A stretch of 7,067 nucleotides of DNA from Hyphomicrobiales bacterium (GTDB taxonomy: Bacteria > Pseudomonadota > Alphaproteobacteria > Rhizobiales > JALURZ01). Positions 1 to 6,081 of the stretch are shown here, in pieces. A program made the translations under genes and the position numbers. The notes below the pieces were generated by a model that was not told the DNA's origin, did not search any database, and was given only the letters and a program-made list of their open reading frames with translations. The stretch lies in the NCBI GenBank assembly GCA_027058735.1, contig JALURZ010000291.1, forward strand, positions 1 through 7,067, in the 5' to 3' direction. The stretch's first letter is position 1. Each line of letters starts with the position of its first letter.

Positions 1-716
1 CGCGCCTGTGCCTGTCGGGAGAGGCCTGCGGCATGGTCACCAATCCGATCCACAAAAGCACCCTCTACGAGGCCGGGTTTCGCGCGCCGGGCCATACGGA
101 ATATCTCGCCGCCCTGTGCAGGGAAGAGAACCTGCCGGCAAATCCGGTGATGATGCTTGTGGCCGATGATTTCAGAACCGTGCCGGTGACAGTCCATCTG
201 CCCCTGAAGGCGGTGCCGGAGCACTTGAGCGTGGCGCTGGTCACGCGCGCCGCGCGGCAGGTCGCCGCCTGCCTCAGCGAACATTTCGCTGTCCCCTCCC
301 CCCGGCTCGCGATCGCCGGGCTCAATCCCCACGCGGGCGAAGCGGGGGCCATGGGCCGCGAAGACGAAACGATCGTTGCGCGCGCGGTGGCCGATCTGCG
401 CGCCGCCGGGATCGCCGCCACCGGGCCCCATCCGGCCGACAGCATGTTTCATGCCGGAGCCCGCAAGACCTATGACGCGGCCATATGCATGTATCACGAC
501 CAGGCCCTGATCCCGATCAAGACGATCGCCTTTGAGCGGGCGGTCAATGTCACGATCGGACTGCCGTTCATTCGCACCTCGCCCGATCACGGCAGCGCGC
601 TGGATATCGCCGGGTCGGGCAAGGCCGACCCCTGCTCGCTTGTCAATGCGCTCCTGCTCGCTTCGTCCATGGCCGGCGGATCGGAAAAAAACGACATGCG
701 CACGGGCGCGGCGTGA
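1..716 (+). CDS. pdxA: 4-hydroxythreonine-4-phosphate dehydrogenase PdxA, 5' truncated by window edge
   Basis: PdxA oxidises 4-phosphohydroxy-L-threonine with NAD in the DXP-dependent route to pyridoxal 5'-phosphate, in the cytoplasm. The frame is open from base 3, and 237 codons are visible of a protein usually about 330 residues long. Roughly the first 95 residues therefore lie outside the window, and the ATG at 33 is internal. Family motifs appear in order: VTNPIHK near the start, GHTEYLA, GLNPHAGE, MYHDQALIPIK, then GLPFIRTSPDHGSALDIAG near the end. The histidines in GHTE, NPHAGE and YHDQ match the three metal ligands known from E. coli PdxA. The stop codon overlaps the rsmA start (GTGA at 713-716), so the two genes are very likely cotranscribed and translationally coupled. 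An A-rich heptamer at 686-692 lies close to the stop. The assignment is secure. PdxA2-type paralogues acting on other substrates exist, but the pairing with rsmA favours the biosynthetic enzyme. Confidence 0.96.
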   Translation, partial: RLCLSGEACGMVTNPIHKSTLYEAGFRAPGHTEYLAALCREENLPANPVMMLVADDFRTVPVTVHLPLKAVPEHLSVALVTRAARQVAACLSEHFAVPSPRLAIAGLNPHAGEAGAMGREDETIVARAVADLRAAGIAATGPHPADSMFHAGARKTYDAAICMYHDQALIPIKTIAFERAVNVTIGLPFIRTSPDHGSALDIAGSGKADPCSLVNALLLASSMAGGSEKNDMRTGAA

Positions 717-726
717 GCAGCGCGCC
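705..726 (+). promoter_or_regulatory. Possible hairpin around the rsmA start codon
   Basis: A perfect 6-bp G/C stem can form between 705-710 (GGCGCG) and 721-726 (CGCGCC). Its 10-base loop contains both the rsmA GTG start and the pdxA TGA stop. Ribosomes ending pdxA translation would open it, which fits coupling because rsmA lacks a clear ribosome binding site. This is inferred from base pairing alone, and short G/C stems are common in DNA of this composition. Confidence 0.25.
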
Positions 727-1585
727 GCCCCTGCCGCCGCTTCGCGACGTCATCCGCCGCCATGGCCTGACCGCGCGCAAGGGGCTGGGCCAGAATTTTC
801 TGCTCGATCTCAATCTGACCGGCAAGATCGCGCGCGCCGCCGGCCCGCTCGACGGCGCGCGGGTTCTCGAAATCGGGCCCGGACCCGGCGGGCTGACCAG
901 GGCGCTGCTGGATGAAGGCGCAGCCAGCGTCACGGCGGTGGAGCGCGATGGGCGGTGCCTGCCGGCACTGCAGGAAATCGCTGAACATTTTCCCGGCCGC
1001 CTGACCCTCATACACGCCGATGCGCTTGAGCTTGCAGACCAACACCTGCCCGCCGCGCCGTTCCGCATAGTCGCCAACCTGCCCTATAATATCGCAACAC
1101 CGCTGCTGCTGGCCTGGCTTGGCGCCGAATCCTGGCCGCCGGACTATCAGTCCATGACGCTGATGTTCCAGCGCGAGGTGGCCGAGCGGCTGGTCGCGTC
1201 TCCCGGCGGCAAGACCTATGGAAGGCTGAGCGTCATGACCCAGTGGCGCAGCCATGCGGAGATCCTGTTCCATATCGATCCGCGCGCATTCACACCGGCG
1301 CCCAGGGTGCGTTCCTCGCTGGTGCGGATCACGCCGCGAAGCGATGCCGGCAGGTCGTGCCGGCACGAGGATCTAGAAAAGATCGTCGCCGCGGCCTTCG
1401 GACAGCGGCGCAAGATGCTGCGGTCCAGCCTGAAAACGCTGCTGGACGATCCCGCCGGGCTGCTCCGCCGTGCCGGGCTCGATGGCGAGGAGCGCGCGGA
1501 GCAACTGAGTGTTCGGCAATTTGTGAACCTGGCGGCCCAACTGGGGCCGCGGCGCGCATCACAGACGGGCAGGCCCGGCCCCTAG
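713..1585 (+). CDS. rsmA: 16S rRNA (adenine1518-N6/adenine1519-N6)-dimethyltransferase RsmA (KsgA)
   Basis: RsmA uses S-adenosylmethionine to dimethylate two adjacent adenines in the 3'-terminal helix of 16S rRNA during late 30S assembly. The product has 290 residues, slightly longer than the usual 270-280 because of a Ser/Arg/Gly/Pro-rich tail. Visible motifs are GLGQNFL (24-30), the SAM-binding loop EIGPGPGG (53-60), ERD (77-79), the catalytic NLPY (122-125), QREVAERL (153-160), YGRLSV (169-174) and FGQRRKMLRSSL (229-240). The chosen start is GTG at 713, overlapping the pdxA stop. It gives the N-terminus LPPLRDVIRRHGL that I recall as typical of alphaproteobacterial RsmA. No good Shine-Dalgarno sequence precedes it, which suggests translational coupling to pdxA. 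The gene ends 47 bases from the convergent gmk. Identification is secure; the exact start is slightly less so. Confidence 0.97.
   Translation: MSSAPPLPPLRDVIRRHGLTARKGLGQNFLLDLNLTGKIARAAGPLDGARVLEIGPGPGGLTRALLDEGAASVTAVERDGRCLPALQEIAEHFPGRLTLIHADALELADQHLPAAPFRIVANLPYNIATPLLLAWLGAESWPPDYQSMTLMFQREVAERLVASPGGKTYGRLSVMTQWRSHAEILFHIDPRAFTPAPRVRSSLVRITPRSDAGRSCRHEDLEKIVAAAFGQRRKMLRSSLKTLLDDPAGLLRRAGLDGEERAEQLSVRQFVNLAAQLGPRRASQTGRPGP
1345..1365. repeat. Perfect inverted repeat inside rsmA
   Basis: Two copies of the self-complementary octamer TGCCGGCA (1345-1352 and 1358-1365) are separated by 5 bases, so they are both direct and inverted repeats and can form an 8-bp stem. They encode the region around residues 211-218 of RsmA, a variable stretch after the RITPRS segment. 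No T-run follows, so this is not an intrinsic terminator. Its function, if any, is unknown. Confidence 0.5.
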
Positions 1586-1632
1586 ATGTGAGCCCTCAAC
1601 AGGTTGCTCCGCGGTCCAGTCCCAACCGCCCG
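1586..1632. other. Short convergent gap between rsmA and gmk
   Basis: These 47 bases separate the 3' ends of the two opposing transcription units. I see no hairpin followed by a T-run on either strand, only a possible 5-bp GGTTG/CAACC pairing. The strongest nearby stem, GCGGCCC/GGGCCGC at 1532-1538 and 1544-1550 with a 5-base loop, lies inside the end of rsmA and also lacks a T-run. Termination here may be Rho-dependent or depend on convergent transcription; that is inference. Confidence 0.6.
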
Positions 1633-2283
1633 CTACAGTTCGGCCTGCAGATCGCGGACGAAACTTCCCAGACCCTTGCGGCGCGACCGTCTCAGCCGTT
1701 CAGCGCGCAGAATGGCGACAATCTCCTTTTCGCACGCCTCGATATCCCGGTTCACCAGCACATAGTCATATTCGGGCCAGTGGGAGATTTCCGCCGCCGC
1801 CTGCGCCATGCGTTCAGCGATCACCTCCGCGGGGTCCTGGGCACGGCGCTTCAGCCTTGCCGCCAGTTCATCCGCGCTGGGCGGCAGGATGAAAATCCGC
1901 ACCAGATCGTCGGCCATTTTTTCGGCCAATTGCTGGGTTCCCTGCCAGTCGATATCGAACAGCACATCGCGCCCCTCCGCCAGGGCGGTCTCGACCGGCT
2001 GTGCGGGGGTTCCGTAATAATTGCCGAACACTTCGGCCCATTCCAGCAGGGCGCCGCCATCGCGCATCGCGGCGAATTTTTCGCGCGATATGAAACTGTA
2101 GTCGCGCCCGTCCACCTCGCCGGCGCGCTTCGCGCGGGTCGTTACCGAAACGGACAGTTCGATCTGCGGGTCGAGCGCCAGCAGCCGCCGCGACAGGGTT
2201 GTCTTGCCCGCACCCGACGGCGACGACATCACCAGCATCAGCCCACGGCGTTCGATTGGCGTGTCGGGACCGGAACTACTCAA
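1633..2283 (-). CDS. gmk: Guanylate kinase
   Basis: Guanylate kinase converts GMP and ATP to GDP and ADP in the cytoplasm, an essential step in guanine nucleotide synthesis and recycling. The 216-residue product has the family's usual length plus a short N-terminal extension. The P-loop is SPSGAGKT (21-28). The GMP-binding region follows with SVTTRAKRAGEVDGRDY (46-62) and EWAEVFGNYYGTP (81-93). Next come LFDIDWQG (108-115), the lid arginines around KRRAQDPAEVIAERM (145-159), and YDYVLVN (172-178). The start is TTG at 2283-2281, within the last codons of yicC (8-base overlap), with AGGTG seven bases upstream. It gives the short arm before RRGLMLV that alphaproteobacterial homologues carry. ATG at 2238 is a possible alternative but would begin only five residues before the P-loop segment. 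The gene is last in the - strand cluster and probably coupled to yicC translation. Identification is secure. Confidence 0.97.
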   Translation of the reverse strand: MSSSGPDTPIERRGLMLVMSSPSGAGKTTLSRRLLALDPQIELSVSVTTRAKRAGEVDGRDYSFISREKFAAMRDGGALLEWAEVFGNYYGTPAQPVETALAEGRDVLFDIDWQGTQQLAEKMADDLVRIFILPPSADELAARLKRRAQDPAEVIAERMAQAAAEISHWPEYDYVLVNRDIEACEKEIVAILRAERLRRSRRKGLGSFVRDLQAEL

Positions 2284-3160
2284 CGTTTTGCACCTGTTCG
2301 CGCATCTGGTCGACTACCGTCTTGAGTTCGAGGCCAAGGGCGCTCAGGCTGGCGTGATTCGCCTTCGCGCACAAAGTGTTGGCTTCGCGATTGAATTCCT
2401 GGGTCAGAAAATCCAACTGCCGGCCGACCGCGCCGCCAGCGCCCAGCAGCTCTCTTGCGGCGGCCACATGGGCGAACAGCCGGTCGATTTCCTCCTGCAC
2501 ATCGGCGCGCGCGGCCAGCATCACGGCTTCCTGGTACAAGCGCTGCTCGTCAAATTCGCCGTGTTCCTCCAGCAGCCGCCGGACCTGTGCCGACAGGCGC
2601 TCGCGAACCGCCTCCAGGCTGCGGGCCGGGCAATCGCGCACAGCACTTGCGAGCCGTTCGATATTCTCAACCTGAGAGCCGATAATCCCATGCAGCCGCC
2701 TGCCCTCCTCGCCGCGCGCCTCGACGAGATCCTCCAGCAGGGGATCGAGATCATCCATCATCGCCGCGCCCAGGGCCTCGTTGCCGGGCCCGTCAACCTG
2801 CTCAACGAGTTCAAGAACACCGCGCAGACCCAAAATGCCGTCGGCGCCGGGCGGGACCGATCCGGTGCGGGCCTGAACGATCTCCAGAGCGGCGACGACC
2901 TGATCGAGCGCCGCCTCGTTGACGCGAAGCTCGCCGCTGTACCCGCCGCGCGCCAATGTCAGGCCGATCTGGCAACTGCCGCGCCGCACGCGGCCCGCGA
3001 CACGCTCGCGCACCTCCGGCTCAAGGGCCTCAAACCCCGCCGGCAGCCGGCAGCGCATGTCGAGACCGCGCCCGTTGAGCGTCCTGATTTCCCACACCCA
3101 GCGCGCATCACCCCGCGATCCCGCGCGCCGCGCAAAGCCTGTCATGCTGGTCAGGGTCAT
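2276..3160 (-). CDS. yicC: YicC family endoribonuclease
   Basis: YicC proteins have been reported as endoribonucleases, based on E. coli YicC and its effect on the small RNA RyhB. The physiological targets in alphaproteobacteria are not known to me. The 294-residue product has the usual length. The N-terminal domain starts with SMTGFAR (5-11), then WEIRTLNGRGLDMRCRLP (23-40). The C-terminal domain (formerly DUF1732) holds ADVQEEIDRLFAH (219-231), then FLTQEFNREANTL (251-263), and ends with REQVQNVE. No signal peptide or membrane segment is seen. The ATG at 3160 places SMTGF at residue 5, as in homologues, although the preceding ribosome binding site is weak (GGCGGG directly adjacent). The gene begins 41 bases after mltG and overlaps gmk by 8 bases, so the three are likely cotranscribed. 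The yicC-gmk pairing is common in Proteobacteria. The family call is secure; the precise role is inferred. Confidence 0.95.
   Translation of the reverse strand: MTLTSMTGFARRAGSRGDARWVWEIRTLNGRGLDMRCRLPAGFEALEPEVRERVAGRVRRGSCQIGLTLARGGYSGELRVNEAALDQVVAALEIVQARTGSVPPGADGILGLRGVLELVEQVDGPGNEALGAAMMDDLDPLLEDLVEARGEEGRRLHGIIGSQVENIERLASAVRDCPARSLEAVRERLSAQVRRLLEEHGEFDEQRLYQEAVMLAARADVQEEIDRLFAHVAAARELLGAGGAVGRQLDFLTQEFNREANTLCAKANHASLSALGLELKTVVDQMREQVQNVE
2291..2295 (-). promoter_or_regulatory. Ribosome binding site supporting the gmk TTG start
   Basis: On the - strand, AGGTG sits seven bases before the TTG at 2283-2281, inside the end of yicC. It is the main sequence reason to prefer TTG over the downstream ATG at 2238, which has only a weak GTGGG upstream. 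Confidence 0.5.
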
Positions 3161-3201
3161 GCCCGCCGCGATCCGGGAAATGGGGCGATCATGCCGGCTT
3201 T

Positions 3202-4371
3202 TCAGTTCTCTTTTGCGGGCGGCGACGCGCCGCTTCCGCGATCTGACTTTCCCGCCGCCCCGGCTTGCGGCGCGGCCTTCCTCGCCTCCGCTTCCGCCTT
3301 GCGGCGCGCGGCTTCTATCTTGCGCCAGTTGGCGACATTCTTCTGATGTTCCGCCAGCGTCCTGGCGAACACATGCCCGCCGCTCCCGTCGGCCACGAAA
3401 AACAGCTCGTCGCTCTCCAGCGGATTGAGAACCGCAGCGATGGACGCGCGCCCCGGATTGGCGATCGGGGTCGGTGGCAGGCCGTCAATCTGATAGGTGT
3501 TGTAGGGTGTCTTGCGGTTGATCTCGCTTTGCCGGATCGGCCGCCCGAGCGGACCCTTGCCGCCGGTGATGCCATAGATGATGGTGGGGTCGGATTGCAG
3601 GCGCATGGACTTGCGCAGGCGGTTGATGAACACCGCGGCGACGCGCGGGCGTTCAGCGGCAATTCCGGTTTCCTTCTCCACGATCGAGGCCAGGGTCAGC
3701 GCTTCGGCGCGGGTCTTGATCGGCAGGCCGTCCGCGCGCTTGGGCCACAACTCGTCCATGAGCTTTTCCTGCGCCTTTTGCATCTGCTCGATGACCGACC
3801 CACGCTTGTTGCCACGCTGAAACAGATAGGTGTCGGGCAGCAGGCTTCCCTCTTCAGGAATCGCCTCTATTTTCCCAATCAATATGCTGTTTTCATTAAG
3901 TTTTTCAACTATCTCTGCGCTGGTGAGCCCTTCGGGAAAGGTGATCTTGTGGCGGATCGAGCGGCCTTCGACAAGTTTGGCCATGACCGCGTTCATGCTG
4001 GAGCGGGCCTTGAATTCGTATTCTCCGGCTTTCAGCCGGCCGGAGGCGCGGCCAAAGGAGACGCCGAGAATAAAAAGCTGGCGGTTGGAAATGACGCCAT
4101 TGCGCTCCAGATTGCGGGCAATGCTGGCGAGACCCGAGCCCGCGGCAATGAGAACCGTCTTGTCCTGGGCGAGGGGCCCCGGCTTTCCAAGCTGGAGGCT
4201 GAGCCAGTAAAGGGCGCCGACAAAGCCGATCACCGCAACCAGCGAAAAGGACAGCAGTCCGCTCACCAGCGAACCAAGACGCCACACGCGCCCGGGCCGC
4301 CGCCGCGCCTGGGTGGGGGGAGGCTGCGGCTGGTGGCGCCTGTAATCGTCCTGTGGTTCAAAATCGCTCAT
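3202..4371 (-). CDS. mltG: Endolytic murein transglycosylase MltG (YceG family)
   Basis: MltG is an inner-membrane lytic transglycosylase that cleaves nascent glycan strands and is thought to help set their length. From the preferred ATG at 4371 the product has 389 residues. It has a polar, proline- and arginine-rich cytoplasmic arm (1-33), one membrane segment (about 34-61), then the periplasmic YceG region: GEYEF (near 116-120), FPEGLT (145-150), LLPDTYLF (177-184), ASIVEKET (228-235), VFINRLR (247-253), LQSDPTIIYG (258-267) and YNTYQIDGLPPTPIANPG (290-307). The catalytic glutamate of the family lies in the EKE motif (232 or 234). The tail after 350 is Ala/Lys/Arg-rich and low in complexity. 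AGAGG lies four bases before this ATG. A GTG at 4392 would add seven residues but has a poorer site. The gene lies 45 bases after fabF. An AT-rich patch (3866-3916) encodes residues about 152-169 without disrupting the motifs. Confidence 0.95.
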   Translation of the reverse strand: MSDFEPQDDYRRHQPQPPPTQARRRPGRVWRLGSLVSGLLSFSLVAVIGFVGALYWLSLQLGKPGPLAQDKTVLIAAGSGLASIARNLERNGVISNRQLFILGVSFGRASGRLKAGEYEFKARSSMNAVMAKLVEGRSIRHKITFPEGLTSAEIVEKLNENSILIGKIEAIPEEGSLLPDTYLFQRGNKRGSVIEQMQKAQEKLMDELWPKRADGLPIKTRAEALTLASIVEKETGIAAERPRVAAVFINRLRKSMRLQSDPTIIYGITGGKGPLGRPIRQSEINRKTPYNTYQIDGLPPTPIANPGRASIAAVLNPLESDELFFVADGSGGHVFARTLAEHQKNVANWRKIEAARRKAEAEARKAAPQAGAAGKSDRGSGASPPAKEN

Positions 4372-4375
4372 CGGG

Positions 4376-4380
4376 CCTCT
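4376..4380 (-). promoter_or_regulatory. Ribosome binding site supporting the mltG ATG start
   Basis: On the - strand, AGAGG precedes the ATG at 4371-4369 by four bases. The rival GTG at 4392 has only a distant AAGAG. This favours the shorter, 389-residue form. Confidence 0.5.
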
Positions 4381-4416
4381 GCACCATGGCACTTTCAGAC
4401 ATCACTCTTGCCCGCA

Positions 4417-5694
4417 TTATTGGTCGGAAATACGGCGCATGATGAGAGACGCGTTCGTTCCCCCGAATCCGAATGAGTTCGACAGCACCGTATTGATCTC
4501 GCGCGGTCTGGCCTTGTGAGGCACCAGGTCCATGTCCGTCTCGACCGAGGGATTGTCGAGATTGAGTGTCGGCGGGGCGATATTGTCGCGAATGGCCAGC
4601 AGCGAGAAAATCGCCTCCACCGCGCCGGCCGCGCCCAGCAGGTGACCGATGGCCGATTTTGTCGACGACATCGACGCACCATCGACTTTGCCGTCGAACA
4701 GGCGCGTCACTGAATTCAGTTCGATTTCGTCGCCCATTGGCGTCGATGTTCCATGGGCATTGATATAGTCGATTTCCGCGGGCGCGATGCCCGCCATTTT
4801 CGTCGCCGCGACCATGGAGCGGTAGCCGCCATCGCCATCTTCGGCCGGCGCGGTTATGTGATAGGCGTCCCCCGACATGCCATAGCCGATCACTTCACCA
4901 TAGATGCGCGCGCCGCGCGCGCGCGCATGATCCAGATCCTCCAGCACGACGGCGCCCGCCCCCTCGCCCATCACAAACCCGTCGCGCTCTTCGTCATAGG
5001 GGCGCGAGGCCTGCTTGGGCCGGCTGTTGAAGTGGGTCGACAGCGCCCGGCAGGCGATGAACCCGGCAAGACCGAGGCGGCAGATCGACGATTCCGCCCC
5101 CCCCGCCACCATCACGTCCGCATCGCCAAGGGCAATCAGGCGCGCCGCATCGCCAATGGCATGGGCGCCGGTGGAACAGGCCGTCACGACGGAATGATTG
5201 GGACCCTTGAACCCGTAGCGGATGGAGACGTAGCCCGAGATCAGGTTGATCAGCCGGCCGGGAATGAAAAACGGGCTGACCCGGCGCGGCCCTTTTTCGG
5301 CCAGCAGCAGCGCGGTCTGCTCGATGCCCGTCAGACCGCCGATGCCGGACCCCATCAACACGCCGGTGCGAATCTGGTCCTCATATTGCTCGGGTTGCCA
5401 GCCTGCGTCCCTGACCGCCTGCTCGGCGGCGGCCAGGCCGAATATGATGAACTCATCGACACGGCGCTGGTCCTTCGGCGCCATCCAGTCATCGGCATTG
5501 AAGGTGCCGTCGCTGCCGTCGCCCTTGGGAACATGACAGGCGATCTTGGAGGCCAGGTCGGAAACATCGACTCCTTCGACGGGGCCTGCGCCGGAGCGGC
5601 CCGCCAACAGCCGCGACCAGGTTTCCTCCACGCCGCAGGCCAGCGGCGTGACCAGTCCCAGTCCGGTTACAACAACGCGGCGCTGCCCGTACAT
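4417..5694 (-). CDS. fabF: Beta-ketoacyl-ACP synthase II (FabF)
   Basis: FabF condenses malonyl-ACP with acyl-ACP, extending the chain by two carbons in type II fatty acid synthesis. The 425-residue product is complete and slightly longer than the typical 412-415. The active site is intact: Cys173 in TACSTGAH, His314 in INAHGTSTPMGD, and His351 in KSAIGHLLGAAGAVEA. Other family motifs are VVVTGLGLVTPL (7-18), GGAESSI (198-204), RPYDEERDGFVMGEGAG (231-247) and NSFGFGGTNASL (406-417), which includes the mobile glycine-rich loop. ATG at 5694 has AGAGG eight bases upstream. The gene follows acpP after 150 bases and leads into mltG, the expected acpP-fabF neighbourhood, which favours FabF over the FabB paralogue. 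Eight consecutive G bases occur at 5097-5104 (codons of AGGA), and a 10-bp inverted repeat lies at 4904-4928. No signal peptide is seen; it acts in the cytoplasm. Confidence 0.97.
   Translation of the reverse strand: MYGQRRVVVTGLGLVTPLACGVEETWSRLLAGRSGAGPVEGVDVSDLASKIACHVPKGDGSDGTFNADDWMAPKDQRRVDEFIIFGLAAAEQAVRDAGWQPEQYEDQIRTGVLMGSGIGGLTGIEQTALLLAEKGPRRVSPFFIPGRLINLISGYVSIRYGFKGPNHSVVTACSTGAHAIGDAARLIALGDADVMVAGGAESSICRLGLAGFIACRALSTHFNSRPKQASRPYDEERDGFVMGEGAGAVVLEDLDHARARGARIYGEVIGYGMSGDAYHITAPAEDGDGGYRSMVAATKMAGIAPAEIDYINAHGTSTPMGDEIELNSVTRLFDGKVDGASMSSTKSAIGHLLGAAGAVEAIFSLLAIRDNIAPPTLNLDNPSVETDMDLVPHKARPREINTVLSNSFGFGGTNASLIMRRISDQ
4904..4928. repeat. Perfect inverted repeat of alternating CG inside fabF
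   Basis: Bases 4904-4913 (ATGCGCGCGC) pair perfectly with 4919-4928, leaving a 5-base loop. Almost the whole stretch alternates purine and pyrimidine, so it can form a strong RNA hairpin or Z-DNA. It encodes the His-Ala-Arg-Ala-Arg-Gly-Ala-Arg segment of FabF (residues about 256-263), where basic and small residues are usual, so protein constraint and GC bias may explain it fully. Confidence 0.55.
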
Positions 5695-5844
5695 GTTTCA
5701 GGCCTCTTCAGATCCGGCAATGCAAAACAATTCCCGCGAGGATAGGAGAATGGGCACATCCCGCCAACCCTCTCAGCCGCACTGAGCGCGATCCGGCGCG
5801 GGATTTCTTGGTGTCAGGGGACAGCTAGACGTTGCCAGCCACAC
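5695..5844 (-). other. Non-coding gap between acpP and fabF (fabF leader)
   Basis: These 150 bases carry the fabF ribosome binding site (AGAGG at 5703-5707, - strand). They also hold a weak 5-bp CTCAG/CTGAG hairpin (5772-5776 with 5782-5786) and one copy of the 7-mer ACAATTC (5727-5733, + strand). A CTGACA resembles a -35 box, but no suitable -10 follows. At the acpP end, GCCAGC/GCTGGC (5834-5839 with 5851-5856) can form a 6-bp stem across the stop codon without a T-run. Partial termination or RNA processing here would let acpP be made in excess over fabF, but no element is convincing. Confidence 0.5.
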
Positions 5845-6081
5845 TCAGGCGCTGGCTTCCTTGAGGAACTTGACGGCATCGCCGACGGTCTGGATGGACT
5901 CGGCCGCATCATCGGGAATCTCGACCCCGAACTCTTCCTCAAACGCCATCACCAACTCGACCGTATCGAGACTGTCGGCACTCAGATCTTCAATAAAACT
6001 TGCGCCTTCGTTGACCTTGTCGGCTTCGACGCCGAGATGTTCAACAACAATTTTCTTCACCCTATCGGCAATATCGCTCAT
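5845..6081 (-). CDS. acpP: Acyl carrier protein AcpP
   Basis: AcpP carries growing acyl chains on a 4'-phosphopantetheine arm and serves FabD, FabF, FabG and lipid A and phospholipid acyltransferases in the cytoplasm. The 78-residue, strongly acidic product has the canonical length. The phosphopantetheine attachment site is Ser37 in SADSLDTVELVM, followed by helix II/III residues FEEEFGVEIPDDAAE. One oddity is Ser at position 34, where Gly is usual (DLGADSL); it is unlikely to affect function. ATG at 6081 is preceded by GGGGA at a six-base spacing. The gene sits between fabG and fabF as in many bacteria, separated by 220 and 150 bases, which suggests its own promoter and high separate expression. 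Identification is certain. Confidence 0.99.
   Translation of the reverse strand: MSDIADRVKKIVVEHLGVEADKVNEGASFIEDLSADSLDTVELVMAFEEEFGVEIPDDAAESIQTVGDAVKFLKEASA

Noticed and set aside
587..1366. 259-codon open frame on the - strand opposite pdxA and rsmA
   Set aside because: It is a shadow of two well-supported genes, with biased composition and no motif.
1532..1550. GCGGCCC/GGGCCGC stem as an intrinsic terminator between rsmA and gmk
   Set aside because: It lies inside rsmA, 33 bases before the stop, and has no T-run on either strand. The GC-only stem can arise from coding bias.
4372..4392. GTG at 4392 as the mltG start
   Set aside because: It adds seven residues (PWCRGP-type) with a distant, weak ribosome binding site. 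The ATG at 4371 has AGAGG close upstream.
1243..4476. Long open frames on the + strand (1243-2325, 2204-3346, 3265-4476) opposite gmk, yicC and mltG
   Set aside because: They are antisense to genes with clear family motifs. Their translations are Arg/Ala/Gln-rich and match no family I recognise. Long antisense frames are expected in GC-rich coding DNA.
4753..5745. 330-codon open frame on the + strand opposite fabF
   Set aside because: It mirrors fabF, has no recognisable motif and runs into the fabF leader. FabF on the - strand has a full catalytic triad.
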